Shown here in pieces: positions 5,766 through 12,451 of a stretch of DNA of 15,147 bases. The position numbers and the translations under genes are program-made. The stretch is from Parcubacteria group bacterium (GTDB lineage Bacteria > Patescibacteriota > Minisyncoccia > Minisyncoccales > JAGUVE01): the NCBI GenBank assembly GCA_020063075.1, contig JAGUVE010000046.1:1-15147 (forward strand). The letters are read 5' to 3'. The notes beneath the pieces are model-generated. The model saw nothing but the letters and a program-made list of their open reading frames with translations, was not told the DNA's origin and made no database searches. The stretch's first letter is position 1, and every line of letters begins with the position of its first letter.

Positions 5766-6746
5766 TTAAAAAATTATTTTCAGCAGAGCCATTCTCAGAT
5801 AGAGTCCGTTTGCCACCTGACTTTCTGAATTTTCTTTACCGCTCAAATAAATTGCCCTTTTATCTTCATCAACCCATTCTGGAATTTCTTCCACCCTCGG
5901 CAGGGGATGCAAGAGCAAGGCGTCCTTTTTCATCTTTGAGAGGAGCTCCTTAGTTATTCCAAATTTTTGGCTGAATTTGCTTTGAAGTTGAGGCCGGAAA
6001 TTTTTTAGAGAAATTCCTTTTCTTTCCAGCTGGAGTCGGGTAAAAATCCAAAAATCAACCTCCTGAGCGAATTTTTCAATGTCATCCGTTCTGACATAAT
6101 CAATTTTTTCTTTTTTAATTTCGGCTGTGATTTCCGGGGGCAAATCGTTTCCCTTTTCTGAAATTAAAATTAGTCGCGTTTTATATTTGAGCAGGGCTTT
6201 GGCGTCTGAATGCAAAACCCGGCTGTCCCGCAGGTCTCCGACCAATGCGCCCGTTAATTTCCCCTTTTTTAACTCCTCCTTTTTCATTCGCCAAAGGGTA
6301 TAGACATCCAAAAGCATCTGGGTTGGATGTTCTCCTTTGCCGTCTCCGGCGTTGAGCAAACAAACTTTTGGCGCATATATATCCAGCGTTTCGGCCGCCA
6401 CCTTGGCTGAACCCTCCTTATCGTGTCTCATTATAATTCCATCGGCTTTTAAATCGGCGCAGGTTCTGATTGTGTCTTTTAATGATTCTCCTTTTATCGC
6501 CGACGAGAATTTTCCGGCGTTCAAAATGGGGATTGGAAAACCGCCTAATTTTAGGATGGCGTTGTAGAAGCTGAGGAAAGTTCGGGTGCTGGACTCCCAA
6601 AAAAGCAAAACAATTGATTTATTTTTTAAAATATCTTTCAAAGAATTCTCATCTGCCCCTCTGATTCTTTCCGCTTCTTCAAAGATTTTTTCTGAAATCT
6701 CGGGATTAAATTGGTCGGCAGAAATAACGTGATGCAATTTTGCCAT
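5766..6746 (-). CDS. pyrB: Aspartate carbamoyltransferase catalytic subunit
   Basis: Joins carbamoyl phosphate and aspartate to carbamoyl-aspartate in pyrimidine synthesis. The 326-residue protein carries the carbamoyl-phosphate motif SSTRTFLSF (52-60), KGESLKDTIRT (85-95), MRHDKEG (106-112), HPTQMLLDVYT (140-150), VGDLRDSRVLHS (169-180), FTRLQLER (235-242), HPLPRVEEIPEWVD (280-293) and a final QVANGLYLRMALL. The aspartate-type RLQLER and HPLPRVEEI favour ATCase over ornithine carbamoyltransferase. One oddity is that the usual STRTR is STRTF, so F57 replaces the second arginine. I chose ATG 6746 because a promoter (TTGACA-16-TAAAAT) ends 8 bp before it; a TTG at 6803 would put that promoter inside the gene. 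No regulatory subunit or other pyr gene is in the window. The hairpin at 5700-5762 follows the stop. Confidence 0.92.
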   Translation of the reverse strand: MAKLHHVISADQFNPEISEKIFEEAERIRGADENSLKDILKNKSIVLLFWESSTRTFLSFYNAILKLGGFPIPILNAGKFSSAIKGESLKDTIRTCADLKADGIIMRHDKEGSAKVAAETLDIYAPKVCLLNAGDGKGEHPTQMLLDVYTLWRMKKEELKKGKLTGALVGDLRDSRVLHSDAKALLKYKTRLILISEKGNDLPPEITAEIKKEKIDYVRTDDIEKFAQEVDFWIFTRLQLERKGISLKNFRPQLQSKFSQKFGITKELLSKMKKDALLLHPLPRVEEIPEWVDEDKRAIYLSGKENSESQVANGLYLRMALLKIIF

Positions 6747-6754
6747 TTTTAAAA

Positions 6755-6782
6755 ATTTTACTAAAAATTCAGCGCTTGTCAA
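6755..6782 (-). promoter_or_regulatory. pyrB promoter, predicted to give a leaderless transcript
   Basis: On the minus strand TTGACA (complement 6777-6782), a 16-bp spacer and TAAAAT (complement 6755-6760, 5 of 6 to consensus) are followed by 8 bp and then the pyrB ATG. The spacing matches the rnpB promoter at 4058-4085, where +1 falls 8 bp after the -10, so transcription would start at or next to the ATG. Confidence 0.6.
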
Positions 6783-6830
6783 CCCGTTAGAAATTCTCGC
6801 CAAAAAAATTTTTAAATTCTAAATTTTTTT

Positions 6831-6859
6831 TTGCAACTTTTTAGACAAACTATTATACT
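6831..6859 (+). promoter_or_regulatory. Promoter for the Kelch-cofE-murJ run
   Basis: TTGCAA (6831-6836), a 17-bp spacer and TATACT (6854-6859, 5 of 6 to consensus) face the plus strand in the divergent gap between pyrB and the Kelch gene. The leader to ATG 6949 would be about 83 nt and holds no riboswitch I recognise. Confidence 0.55.
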
Positions 6860-6948
6860 AAATATTGTGTCTTTGGTTCCATAACACCCATACAGCATTG
6901 GCAGACTTCTAACGGGGCCAAGAAAACCCAAAAGAGTAAAATAAAATT

Positions 6949-6980
6949 ATGGAAAAAAAAGATTTTTTTTAATCTTATTG
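6949..6980 (+). other. Out-of-frame ATG and A8/T8 homopolymers at the Kelch gene start
   Basis: ATG 6949 opens a frame that stops after seven codons (MEKKDFF). A run of eight A (6953-6960) and a run of eight T (6963-6970) lie within it. One extra A (or a -1 slip) would join this ATG to the Kelch frame as MEKKRFFLILLLEILVMEVV, a basic start plus membrane anchor. As written, the Kelch frame has only TTG 6978 or ATG 6996/7101 as starts. Confidence 0.6.
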
Positions 6981-8036
6981 CTGGAAATTCTGGTAATGGA
7001 AGTTGTAATTTTTCTTTTTTTCTTTATTTTCGGAATTAAGCAAACAAACGAACTTTATACAATCAATTATAAAATTTATTTTAAGAAAGAAAAACCAATA
7101 ATGGAGGAATCCCCGATTTTTAAACAGGAGAATTTAGGTTGGGAAATAGCAACTTCAAACGCTCCTTGGACAAAAAGAGACGCGCACACGGCATTGGTAT
7201 TCAACGATAAGCTTTGGATTTTGGGAGGAGTGGGGGGCAGGGCGCCTGATTATAGCCAGAACAAAAGCGACGTTTGGGCATCGGAAAATGGCAAGGACTG
7301 GCAACTAATGACCGTAAAAGCCGCCTGGGGCGACAGAAGGGCCCACGCTTCAGTCGTATTCCAAAATAAAATGTGGGTAATCGGCGGCGCGACACTCGGC
7401 GCAGACGGGAACCCAGACCAATATCTAAACGATGTTTGGTTTTCAGAAGATGGAATAAATTGGATTCAAGCTACTTCGGCGGCCTCATGGACCCCAAGAA
7501 AGGGCCATGCGGCTGTTGTTTTTGACGAAAAAATTTGGTTATTCGGAGGAGCGGTTTCCGAAGGCGTTACAAACGATGTTTGGTTCACCGAGAACGGAAA
7601 GGACTGGACTTTGGCTTTAGGAAGAGCTCCCTGGTTGCCGAGATACGATTTGGCGGTTGAAGTTTTTGAAAATAAAATTTGGCTTGCTGGCGGAGTGTTT
7701 CCGGAAAGAATGGGCCAGACCGATCTCTGGGTTTCGGTGAACGGAATTGATTGGAAGCAAATCGGAAAAAAATTTAATTGGCCGGGCCGACACGGTCATT
7801 GCCTTATTGCCTTTGAGTCCCGGATTTGGCTTATTGGCGGCTGGAGCGGATTGGGACAAGGATTTAATGATGTATGGTTTTCAAAAGATGGCAAAGATTG
7901 GCAAAAAACGACTCAAGACGGGCCCTGGCTGGGCCGGGAAGATTTAACTTGCTCCGTATTTAAAAACAAAATTTGGATTTTTGGCGGTATGACCACCAGC
8001 GGCGACCGAACCAATGATGTTTGGCATTCAATTTAA
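6978..8036 (+). CDS. Six-bladed Kelch beta-propeller protein with N-terminal membrane anchor
   Basis: About six repeats of ~50 residues share the pattern R.aHaavVF..KiWiiGG....NDVW.S.DGkDW, with the blade cores LWILGG, MWVIGG, IWLFGG, IWLAGG, IWLIGG and IWIFGG. That makes a closed Kelch propeller, a fold used for protein or glycan binding or as in galactose-oxidase-like enzymes; no catalytic residues are assignable. The N-terminus is a hydrophobic stretch (ILVMEVVIFLFFFIFGI), so the propeller is probably displayed outside the cell on a single anchor. The annotated start is TTG 6978; ATG 6996 would shorten the anchor and ATG 7101 would remove it. A better ATG (6949) lies one base out of frame behind homopolymers. 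It is followed 11 bp later by the CofE-like gene in an apparent operon. The partner is unknown. Confidence 0.85.
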   Translation: MLEILVMEVVIFLFFFIFGIKQTNELYTINYKIYFKKEKPIMEESPIFKQENLGWEIATSNAPWTKRDAHTALVFNDKLWILGGVGGRAPDYSQNKSDVWASENGKDWQLMTVKAAWGDRRAHASVVFQNKMWVIGGATLGADGNPDQYLNDVWFSEDGINWIQATSAASWTPRKGHAAVVFDEKIWLFGGAVSEGVTNDVWFTENGKDWTLALGRAPWLPRYDLAVEVFENKIWLAGGVFPERMGQTDLWVSVNGIDWKQIGKKFNWPGRHGHCLIAFESRIWLIGGWSGLGQGFNDVWFSKDGKDWQKTTQDGPWLGREDLTCSVFKNKIWIFGGMTTSGDRTNDVWHSI

Positions 8037-8047
8037 TTATAGACCTT

Positions 8048-8755
8048 ATGGATATTTTACCAAATCCCGGAAAAAAATTAACCGTTGAAATAAATGGAGA
8101 AAAATGGCTTCGGCTTCCGATAAAGACGCATTTTATTACCATTGATGACGAGCTTACCGAAGTTATTAAAAAGTATGTTTTGCCTCAGGCGCGCCGGGCT
8201 GATTTTGTCCTTTTGGGCCAAAAAATTGTATCAATTCTGCAAAAAAGGGTGGTTTATAAAAAGGACTTAAAGGTCGGATTCTGGGCAAAATTTCTTTCTC
8301 GCTTTGCCAAAAAAACACCCTATGGATTTTCAGTTGGAAACCCCTTAAAGATGCAATTGGCCATTAATTTAGCCGGTTTGCCCAGAATTTTATTCGCTTC
8401 ATTCATCGCCGGAATACTTAAAATTTTCGGAATTTACGGGATTTTTTATCGGGTAGCCGGCAACCAGATAAACCAACTGGACGGTTTTTACGGCGAGGCG
8501 TTTCCCCAGTATTCAGAAACGGGAATTTTGGGACCGATTGACTGCGACAATTTATGCCAAAAACTGAAAGAAAAGTACGGCTTTTCTTTTGCCGTGGTTG
8601 ATGTTAATGATTTAGGAGGAAATGTTTTGGGTAAAAGTAAGGATTTGAAAGGAAAAGAAAAACTGCTCCTGAAAATATTAAAAGATAATCCGGCAGGCCA
8701 GGGAAAAGAGCAGACCCCGATTTTAATTTTGAGAAAATATGTTGAAACTTTTTAA
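8048..8755 (+). CDS. CofE-like protein (coenzyme F420-0:gamma-glutamyl ligase family)
   Basis: The 235-residue product resembles the F420-0:gamma-glutamyl ligase family (PF01996), which adds glutamate to F420 using GTP. Evidence: an N-terminal PIKTHFITIDDELTEVIKKY, ADFVLLGQKIVSILQ, PYGFSVGNPLKMQLA and the conserved C-terminal core around AGNQINQLDGFYGEAF, then GILGPIDCDN and VVDVNDLGGN. I know of many CPR genomes that carry such a gene without other F420 biosynthesis genes, so the true substrate may be another gamma-glutamyl or amide ligation, perhaps linked to the envelope given its overlap with murJ. ATG 8048 was chosen because nine earlier codons lie within the Kelch stop region. A hydrophobic stretch, ILFASFIAGILKIFGIYGIF, near residues 115-140 is unusual for a soluble ligase. 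It overlaps murJ by 17 bp. Confidence 0.72.
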   Translation: MDILPNPGKKLTVEINGEKWLRLPIKTHFITIDDELTEVIKKYVLPQARRADFVLLGQKIVSILQKRVVYKKDLKVGFWAKFLSRFAKKTPYGFSVGNPLKMQLAINLAGLPRILFASFIAGILKIFGIYGIFYRVAGNQINQLDGFYGEAFPQYSETGILGPIDCDNLCQKLKEKYGFSFAVVDVNDLGGNVLGKSKDLKGKEKLLLKILKDNPAGQGKEQTPILILRKYVETF

Positions 8756-10151
8756 CATCCAGACAAAAAATATAAATTCAGCCACGTACATTTTGGCTTT
8801 TACCTCTTTAATCAGCGCTCTGTTCGGTTTGCTCAGGGACAGGTTATTGGCCGGCAGATTTGGGGCAGGGGAAACGCTTGACGCGTACTACGCCGCTTTC
8901 CGGATACCCGATTTTATAAATATGGTTTTGATAATCGGCGCGATAGCGGCCGCCATCACGCCGATTTTCAGCCAGCGCTTAATTAGCTCCAAAAAAGACG
9001 CATTTAAATTTCTTTCCAATTTAATAAATGTATTTTTATTTTTTTTAATTATAATTTCCATCATTTTAATTATTTTTGTTCCCCAAATTATATCCCTCAT
9101 CGCGCCCGGCTTTACAGCCGAGAAAAAAGAATTGACCGTTTTATTGACCCGCATTATGTTTTTGAGTCCGATTCTCTTGGGAGTGAGCAATATAATTTCT
9201 TCCATTTTAAGAGTTTTCCAAAGGTTTGTTATTACTTCCATAGCTCCCGTTTTATATAATGTCGGGATTATTATAGGTATTTTGTTTTTTGCTCCTCGGT
9301 TTGGCATTCAGGGATTGGCTTGGGGCGTGGTTTTGGGCGGTTTGCTTCATCTTTTAGTTCAGGTGCCGACCCTGCTCAGGGTTGGATTTAAATTGGAAAA
9401 AATTTTTGACTTGAAAGAGCCGGGTTTAATAGAGTCAATAAAATTGACCGTACCGCGGTCAATCGGTTTGGCAACCACCCAGATTAACCTGATTATCATC
9501 ACCGCCATTGCGTCAACTTTAGCGTCGGGCTCTGTTGCCATTTTTAATTTGGCCGAAAATCTCAGCCGGCCGCTTTATACTTTCATTGCCGTTTCTTTTT
9601 CCACTGCCGCTTTTCCGGCTCTTTCTTTGGCATTTTCAAAAAGAGACAAGGAGAAATTTCAAAATATATTTTCTGCGGCTTTTGATAAAATTATTTTTTT
9701 GACATTGCCCTTTGGCATTTTATTTTTTATATTCAGGGACTTAATAGTTAAAATCATTTTACAGACGGGTAAATTCGGTTCGTTTGACTCACAGCTCGCC
9801 GCGGTTTCTTTCGGTCTTTTTAGTTTGGGGATTTTTGCCGAAGGTTTAATTCTTTTGCTCGCCAAGTCGTTTTATGCCTTTCACGACACCAAAACCCCGA
9901 CCGTTGTCAGCATCGCTGACGCAATTTTTACCTTATTTTTGTCTTTTCTTTTCGTAAAATTACTTTCTTTTTCCAACGCTTTCTCCCAATTTTTTATAAG
10001 TTTTTTTGCCATTAAAGCCGCAGACGGCATTGAGGTTGCGGCCTTGCCCCTGGCAATTTCCCTTTCCGCCGTTTTGCAATTTTTAATTCTATTTTTTCTC
10101 TTTTGGCGAAAAAGAAAATTTGTTTTCGAAAAAAAATATGAGAATAAGTGA
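8739..10151 (+). CDS. murJ: Lipid II flippase MurJ (MviN family)
   Basis: An integral membrane MOP-superfamily transporter that moves lipid II across the cytoplasmic membrane for peptidoglycan synthesis. The 470-residue protein is near the usual size (~510) and has about 12-14 hydrophobic helices. Family hallmarks are SALFGLLRDRLLAGRFGAG near 25-43, AYYAAFRIPDFIN (49-61), LIAPGF, the long PRSIGLATTQINLIIIT and STLASGSVAIFNLAENL...PLYTFIAVSFSTAAFPALS segments, and a basic C-terminal tail RKRKFVFEKKYENK. The basic residues of RDR and the later arginine-rich cavity positions are kept. It starts inside the end of the CofE-like gene (17-bp overlap), so translation may be coupled. No Shine-Dalgarno sequence is visible. 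The stop TGA at 10149 is 55 bp before the next gene. Confidence 0.93.
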   Translation: MLKLFNIQTKNINSATYILAFTSLISALFGLLRDRLLAGRFGAGETLDAYYAAFRIPDFINMVLIIGAIAAAITPIFSQRLISSKKDAFKFLSNLINVFLFFLIIISIILIIFVPQIISLIAPGFTAEKKELTVLLTRIMFLSPILLGVSNIISSILRVFQRFVITSIAPVLYNVGIIIGILFFAPRFGIQGLAWGVVLGGLLHLLVQVPTLLRVGFKLEKIFDLKEPGLIESIKLTVPRSIGLATTQINLIIITAIASTLASGSVAIFNLAENLSRPLYTFIAVSFSTAAFPALSLAFSKRDKEKFQNIFSAAFDKIIFLTLPFGILFFIFRDLIVKIILQTGKFGSFDSQLAAVSFGLFSLGIFAEGLILLLAKSFYAFHDTKTPTVVSIADAIFTLFLSFLFVKLLSFSNAFSQFFISFFAIKAADGIEVAALPLAISLSAVLQFLILFFLFWRKRKFVFEKKYENK

Positions 10152-10194
10152 AGGCGAACTAATTCATAAAAGAACAACAAGAGACGCAACGGAG

Positions 10195-10201
10195 AAGGAG
10201 G
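10195..10201 (+). promoter_or_regulatory. Strong Shine-Dalgarno sequence for the 718-residue protein
   Basis: AAGGAGG (10195-10201) sits 5 bp before ATG 10207. Most other genes here have no such signal, so this decides the start against the in-frame TTG 10120 and ATG 10138, which overlap murJ. Confidence 0.75.
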
Positions 10202-10206
10202 TTTCA

Positions 10207-12363
10207 ATGGAAGTAGTGAAAGATAAAGGCGAATTATTGATTGAAAACATAGAAGAAGCGTTGGATAAATTCAAAGGTAGATTTGGCCGTGGGAAGAAAG
10301 AAATTAAAAAATTAATTGAGAATGTAAATGATTTTAAAAAATCTCAAAACAGAAAATATAAAGAGTTATCTGATAAAACTTTTGAATTTCCTGGCATATC
10401 TGGCGATGCGGATGATATTACAAGAATAGAAAAATCTACCAGTAAAGAGTTTGCTTTGCAGGTCGATAAACTTCTAATTTTGAACGAATTAATTAAGGTA
10501 GAAAAATTAAATCCGCCGCAGCGCTTGAGAGCCATCGCAGACAGGTTTTTTAAAGAAGGAAAAATACCTATCAGCGATTCAATAAAAACTATCTTGGAAA
10601 TAAACCCATCGAAGGAAGATTATAAATTTATTGAACGTGGGTTAAAAATAGGAAATTGGTTGGATATTGAATTTGAAATCAGAGAACCAGGCGCAAAAAG
10701 AGATATGGTGTATGGGGCGATAGTCAGCGATGAAAAATTTGGCACGATAGAAAATTCTATAATAGAACTTAAAAAAACATATGATAAAGATTTAAGAATA
10801 GCGTTTACAGAAAATAATTTTGATATTTTACCAAACGAGGAACAAATCAAAAACATTTTAGCAATGAAAAAAAGGGTGGAAAGTTTAGTTGATTACTATC
10901 AAACAGAGAACATTAAAGATTTAATTGAGTTAAGGATGTTAGCCGACATTAAAAAAGGTTTTGATTTGGAGTTTTTTTTAGAAGGAGAACCCAGAAAAAA
11001 GTTAGATAAAATCAGAGAGTTGTATGGCTTAAAAGGATTTAAATCCGTTAAGCATCTTATAAATTGGTTTGATATTGGGAGAGAAAATTTTGAGCTTATT
11101 TCTTCAGCCGAATTTGCAAAAAAGTTAGAAATGGTAAGCAACAAAATCGGCTGGGCTAAAGAGGAAATAATTCATTACTTTGCCGAGGAAAATTTTCGTA
11201 GACTAGGATCGCCGGTTTTTGAAGAATTAGCGAAGGATAATATAGTTCTTTCAGAAGACGCTAACGAAGCAAAATTGCCGCTTTCGGAATTATTTACAAC
11301 GCCAGGCGTGTTGACTCAAGCCGTAACATTATATGGAAGGGAAAGAAACAGCGCCGTTAGAAATATCACTGATTTTATCACTCTCGGAAGGAAGTGGAGA
11401 AATAATCCTTACAAGGGGTGGGAATATGTTGCGGCAACGAGAGGACTAAAGAGAGAAGATATAGAATCTGAAGTCCCTCAAGATTTTTTAGAGGGGGAAC
11501 GGGTCGGCGAGCCGGGATTAAGAGAAGCAAAAAAAAGAGTTGACCATGTCAAAGAACACCTGCCGATAATATTGAAACCTAGATTTGAAAAGATTTTAAA
11601 GACATTGGAAGAATGGGGAAACGAAGGAAAAAAGATAGAAGAAAAAGTAAAAGTTCCTCTAGTTGCCGGCGCTTATGTAAGATTTGATTCTGGATTTGAC
11701 GCTGAGAAATCTTTAGGCAAAAAATTGGACATCTCGGCCGGAAACTACAAGGAACTTTATATTAATTTAGACAAAGGTTTTAAAGCCGCTTCAGGGATAA
11801 GTCCGCGGCTGGGGAAAGGAATAGAACAATTATATTTTCTTATGCAGAAGAAATCGCGGGATTTGACATATCTAAAATCGCATCAAAGCGAACTTAGTAA
11901 AAAAGAAAAAGAAATCATTGAAGATAAATACAAATATCTGTTGGAACCAATAGAACTTATGGAATGCGTGTTAAATAGCCAAAAAGGCGTATATTTCAAT
12001 GACCCGCCACTGCATGGCGGCGCGCGAGGAGAAGATGCTCGCGACTGGACTCCGCAGAGCCACGCTTTGAGGGATAGGATATTTTATAAAAGTGAAAAAG
12101 GCGGCAAAGAAAATTATATAAATGTAAAGGAATATCATCTTGGTCAGAGGGAGGATGATTTAAAAGTCCGGCTGTATTCTTTTTCCGATAAATCGGACCC
12201 CAAAAATTTAGGAGAGGGAGGTATGACCTTGGAAATAGAAAGGAACGGAAAAACGAAATTCCTGAACGAAAAAGAAACGGAAATTTTTATGAAGGAAATA
12301 AAAAAGCGCACTTTAGCCGCTTTATATTTGGAGGATTCAATGTTATTAAAAATAGAAAGATGA
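10207..12363 (+). CDS. Large charged protein of unknown family (718 residues)
   Basis: I do not recognise this protein. It is rich in Lys, Glu, Ile and Leu, has no signal peptide or membrane helix, and looks largely alpha-helical and cytosolic, beginning with a coiled-coil-like stretch ENIEEALDKFKGRFGRGKKE. Other segments include PPQRLRAIADRFFKEGKIP, the middle helical region DLIELRMLADIKKGFDLEFF, YGRERNSAVRNITDFITLGR, KGWEYVAATRGLKREDIE and a beta-rich C-terminus (YKSEKGGKENYINVKEYHL, GEGGMTLEIERNGKTKF). No nuclease, ATPase or protease motif is evident. The start is set by the Shine-Dalgarno sequence at 10195. A GC-rich, arginine/glycine-rich patch near residues 598-625 (NDPPLHGGARGEDARDW) comes from a palindromic insert and is unlike the rest. 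It ends 7 bp before the lepA remnant, so before the endonuclease insertion it probably sat directly upstream of lepA. Confidence 0.7.
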   Translation: MEVVKDKGELLIENIEEALDKFKGRFGRGKKEIKKLIENVNDFKKSQNRKYKELSDKTFEFPGISGDADDITRIEKSTSKEFALQVDKLLILNELIKVEKLNPPQRLRAIADRFFKEGKIPISDSIKTILEINPSKEDYKFIERGLKIGNWLDIEFEIREPGAKRDMVYGAIVSDEKFGTIENSIIELKKTYDKDLRIAFTENNFDILPNEEQIKNILAMKKRVESLVDYYQTENIKDLIELRMLADIKKGFDLEFFLEGEPRKKLDKIRELYGLKGFKSVKHLINWFDIGRENFELISSAEFAKKLEMVSNKIGWAKEEIIHYFAEENFRRLGSPVFEELAKDNIVLSEDANEAKLPLSELFTTPGVLTQAVTLYGRERNSAVRNITDFITLGRKWRNNPYKGWEYVAATRGLKREDIESEVPQDFLEGERVGEPGLREAKKRVDHVKEHLPIILKPRFEKILKTLEEWGNEGKKIEEKVKVPLVAGAYVRFDSGFDAEKSLGKKLDISAGNYKELYINLDKGFKAASGISPRLGKGIEQLYFLMQKKSRDLTYLKSHQSELSKKEKEIIEDKYKYLLEPIELMECVLNSQKGVYFNDPPLHGGARGEDARDWTPQSHALRDRIFYKSEKGGKENYINVKEYHLGQREDDLKVRLYSFSDKSDPKNLGEGGMTLEIERNGKTKFLNEKETEIFMKEIKKRTLAALYLEDSMLLKIER
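12004..12043. repeat. In-frame GC-rich double palindrome inside the 718-residue protein gene
   Basis: Two adjacent perfect stems, CCGCCA-CTGCA-TGGCGG (12004-12020) and CGCGAG-(9 nt)-CTCGCG (12023-12043), sit in an otherwise AT-rich gene and keep its frame open. GC-rich sequence continues to about 12066. This recalls Rickettsia palindromic elements inserted in frame in coding genes. Confidence 0.55.
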
Positions 12364-12370
12364 ACCGGTT

Positions 12371-12451
12371 ATGGAAAATAAAAGCATCAGAAATTTTGTA
12401 GTTATTGCACATTTTTGGTATTTATGCAAATATTGTTTATATGAAATATGA
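12371..12451 (+). pseudogene. Displaced 5' fragment of lepA
   Basis: ATG 12371 reads MENKSIRNFVVIAH, then leaves homology (FWYLCKYCLYEI) and stops at 12449-12451. The first 14 codons align with the intact lepA start MEEKISDIRNFVILAH (10 identities, 2-residue gap) and break exactly before the P-loop IDHGKST. Of the seven identical residues in the IRNFV-AH stretch, six use different codons from the downstream gene, so this is not a recent tandem copy. It is probably the native lepA start, orphaned by the endonuclease insertion. Confidence 0.75.

Noticed and set aside
6852..6857. TATAAT on the minus strand as the pyrB -10
   Set aside because: No convincing -35 lies 16-18 bp upstream, whereas TTGACA-16-TAAAAT closer to the ATG fits well. 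It overlaps the better plus-strand -10 TATACT.
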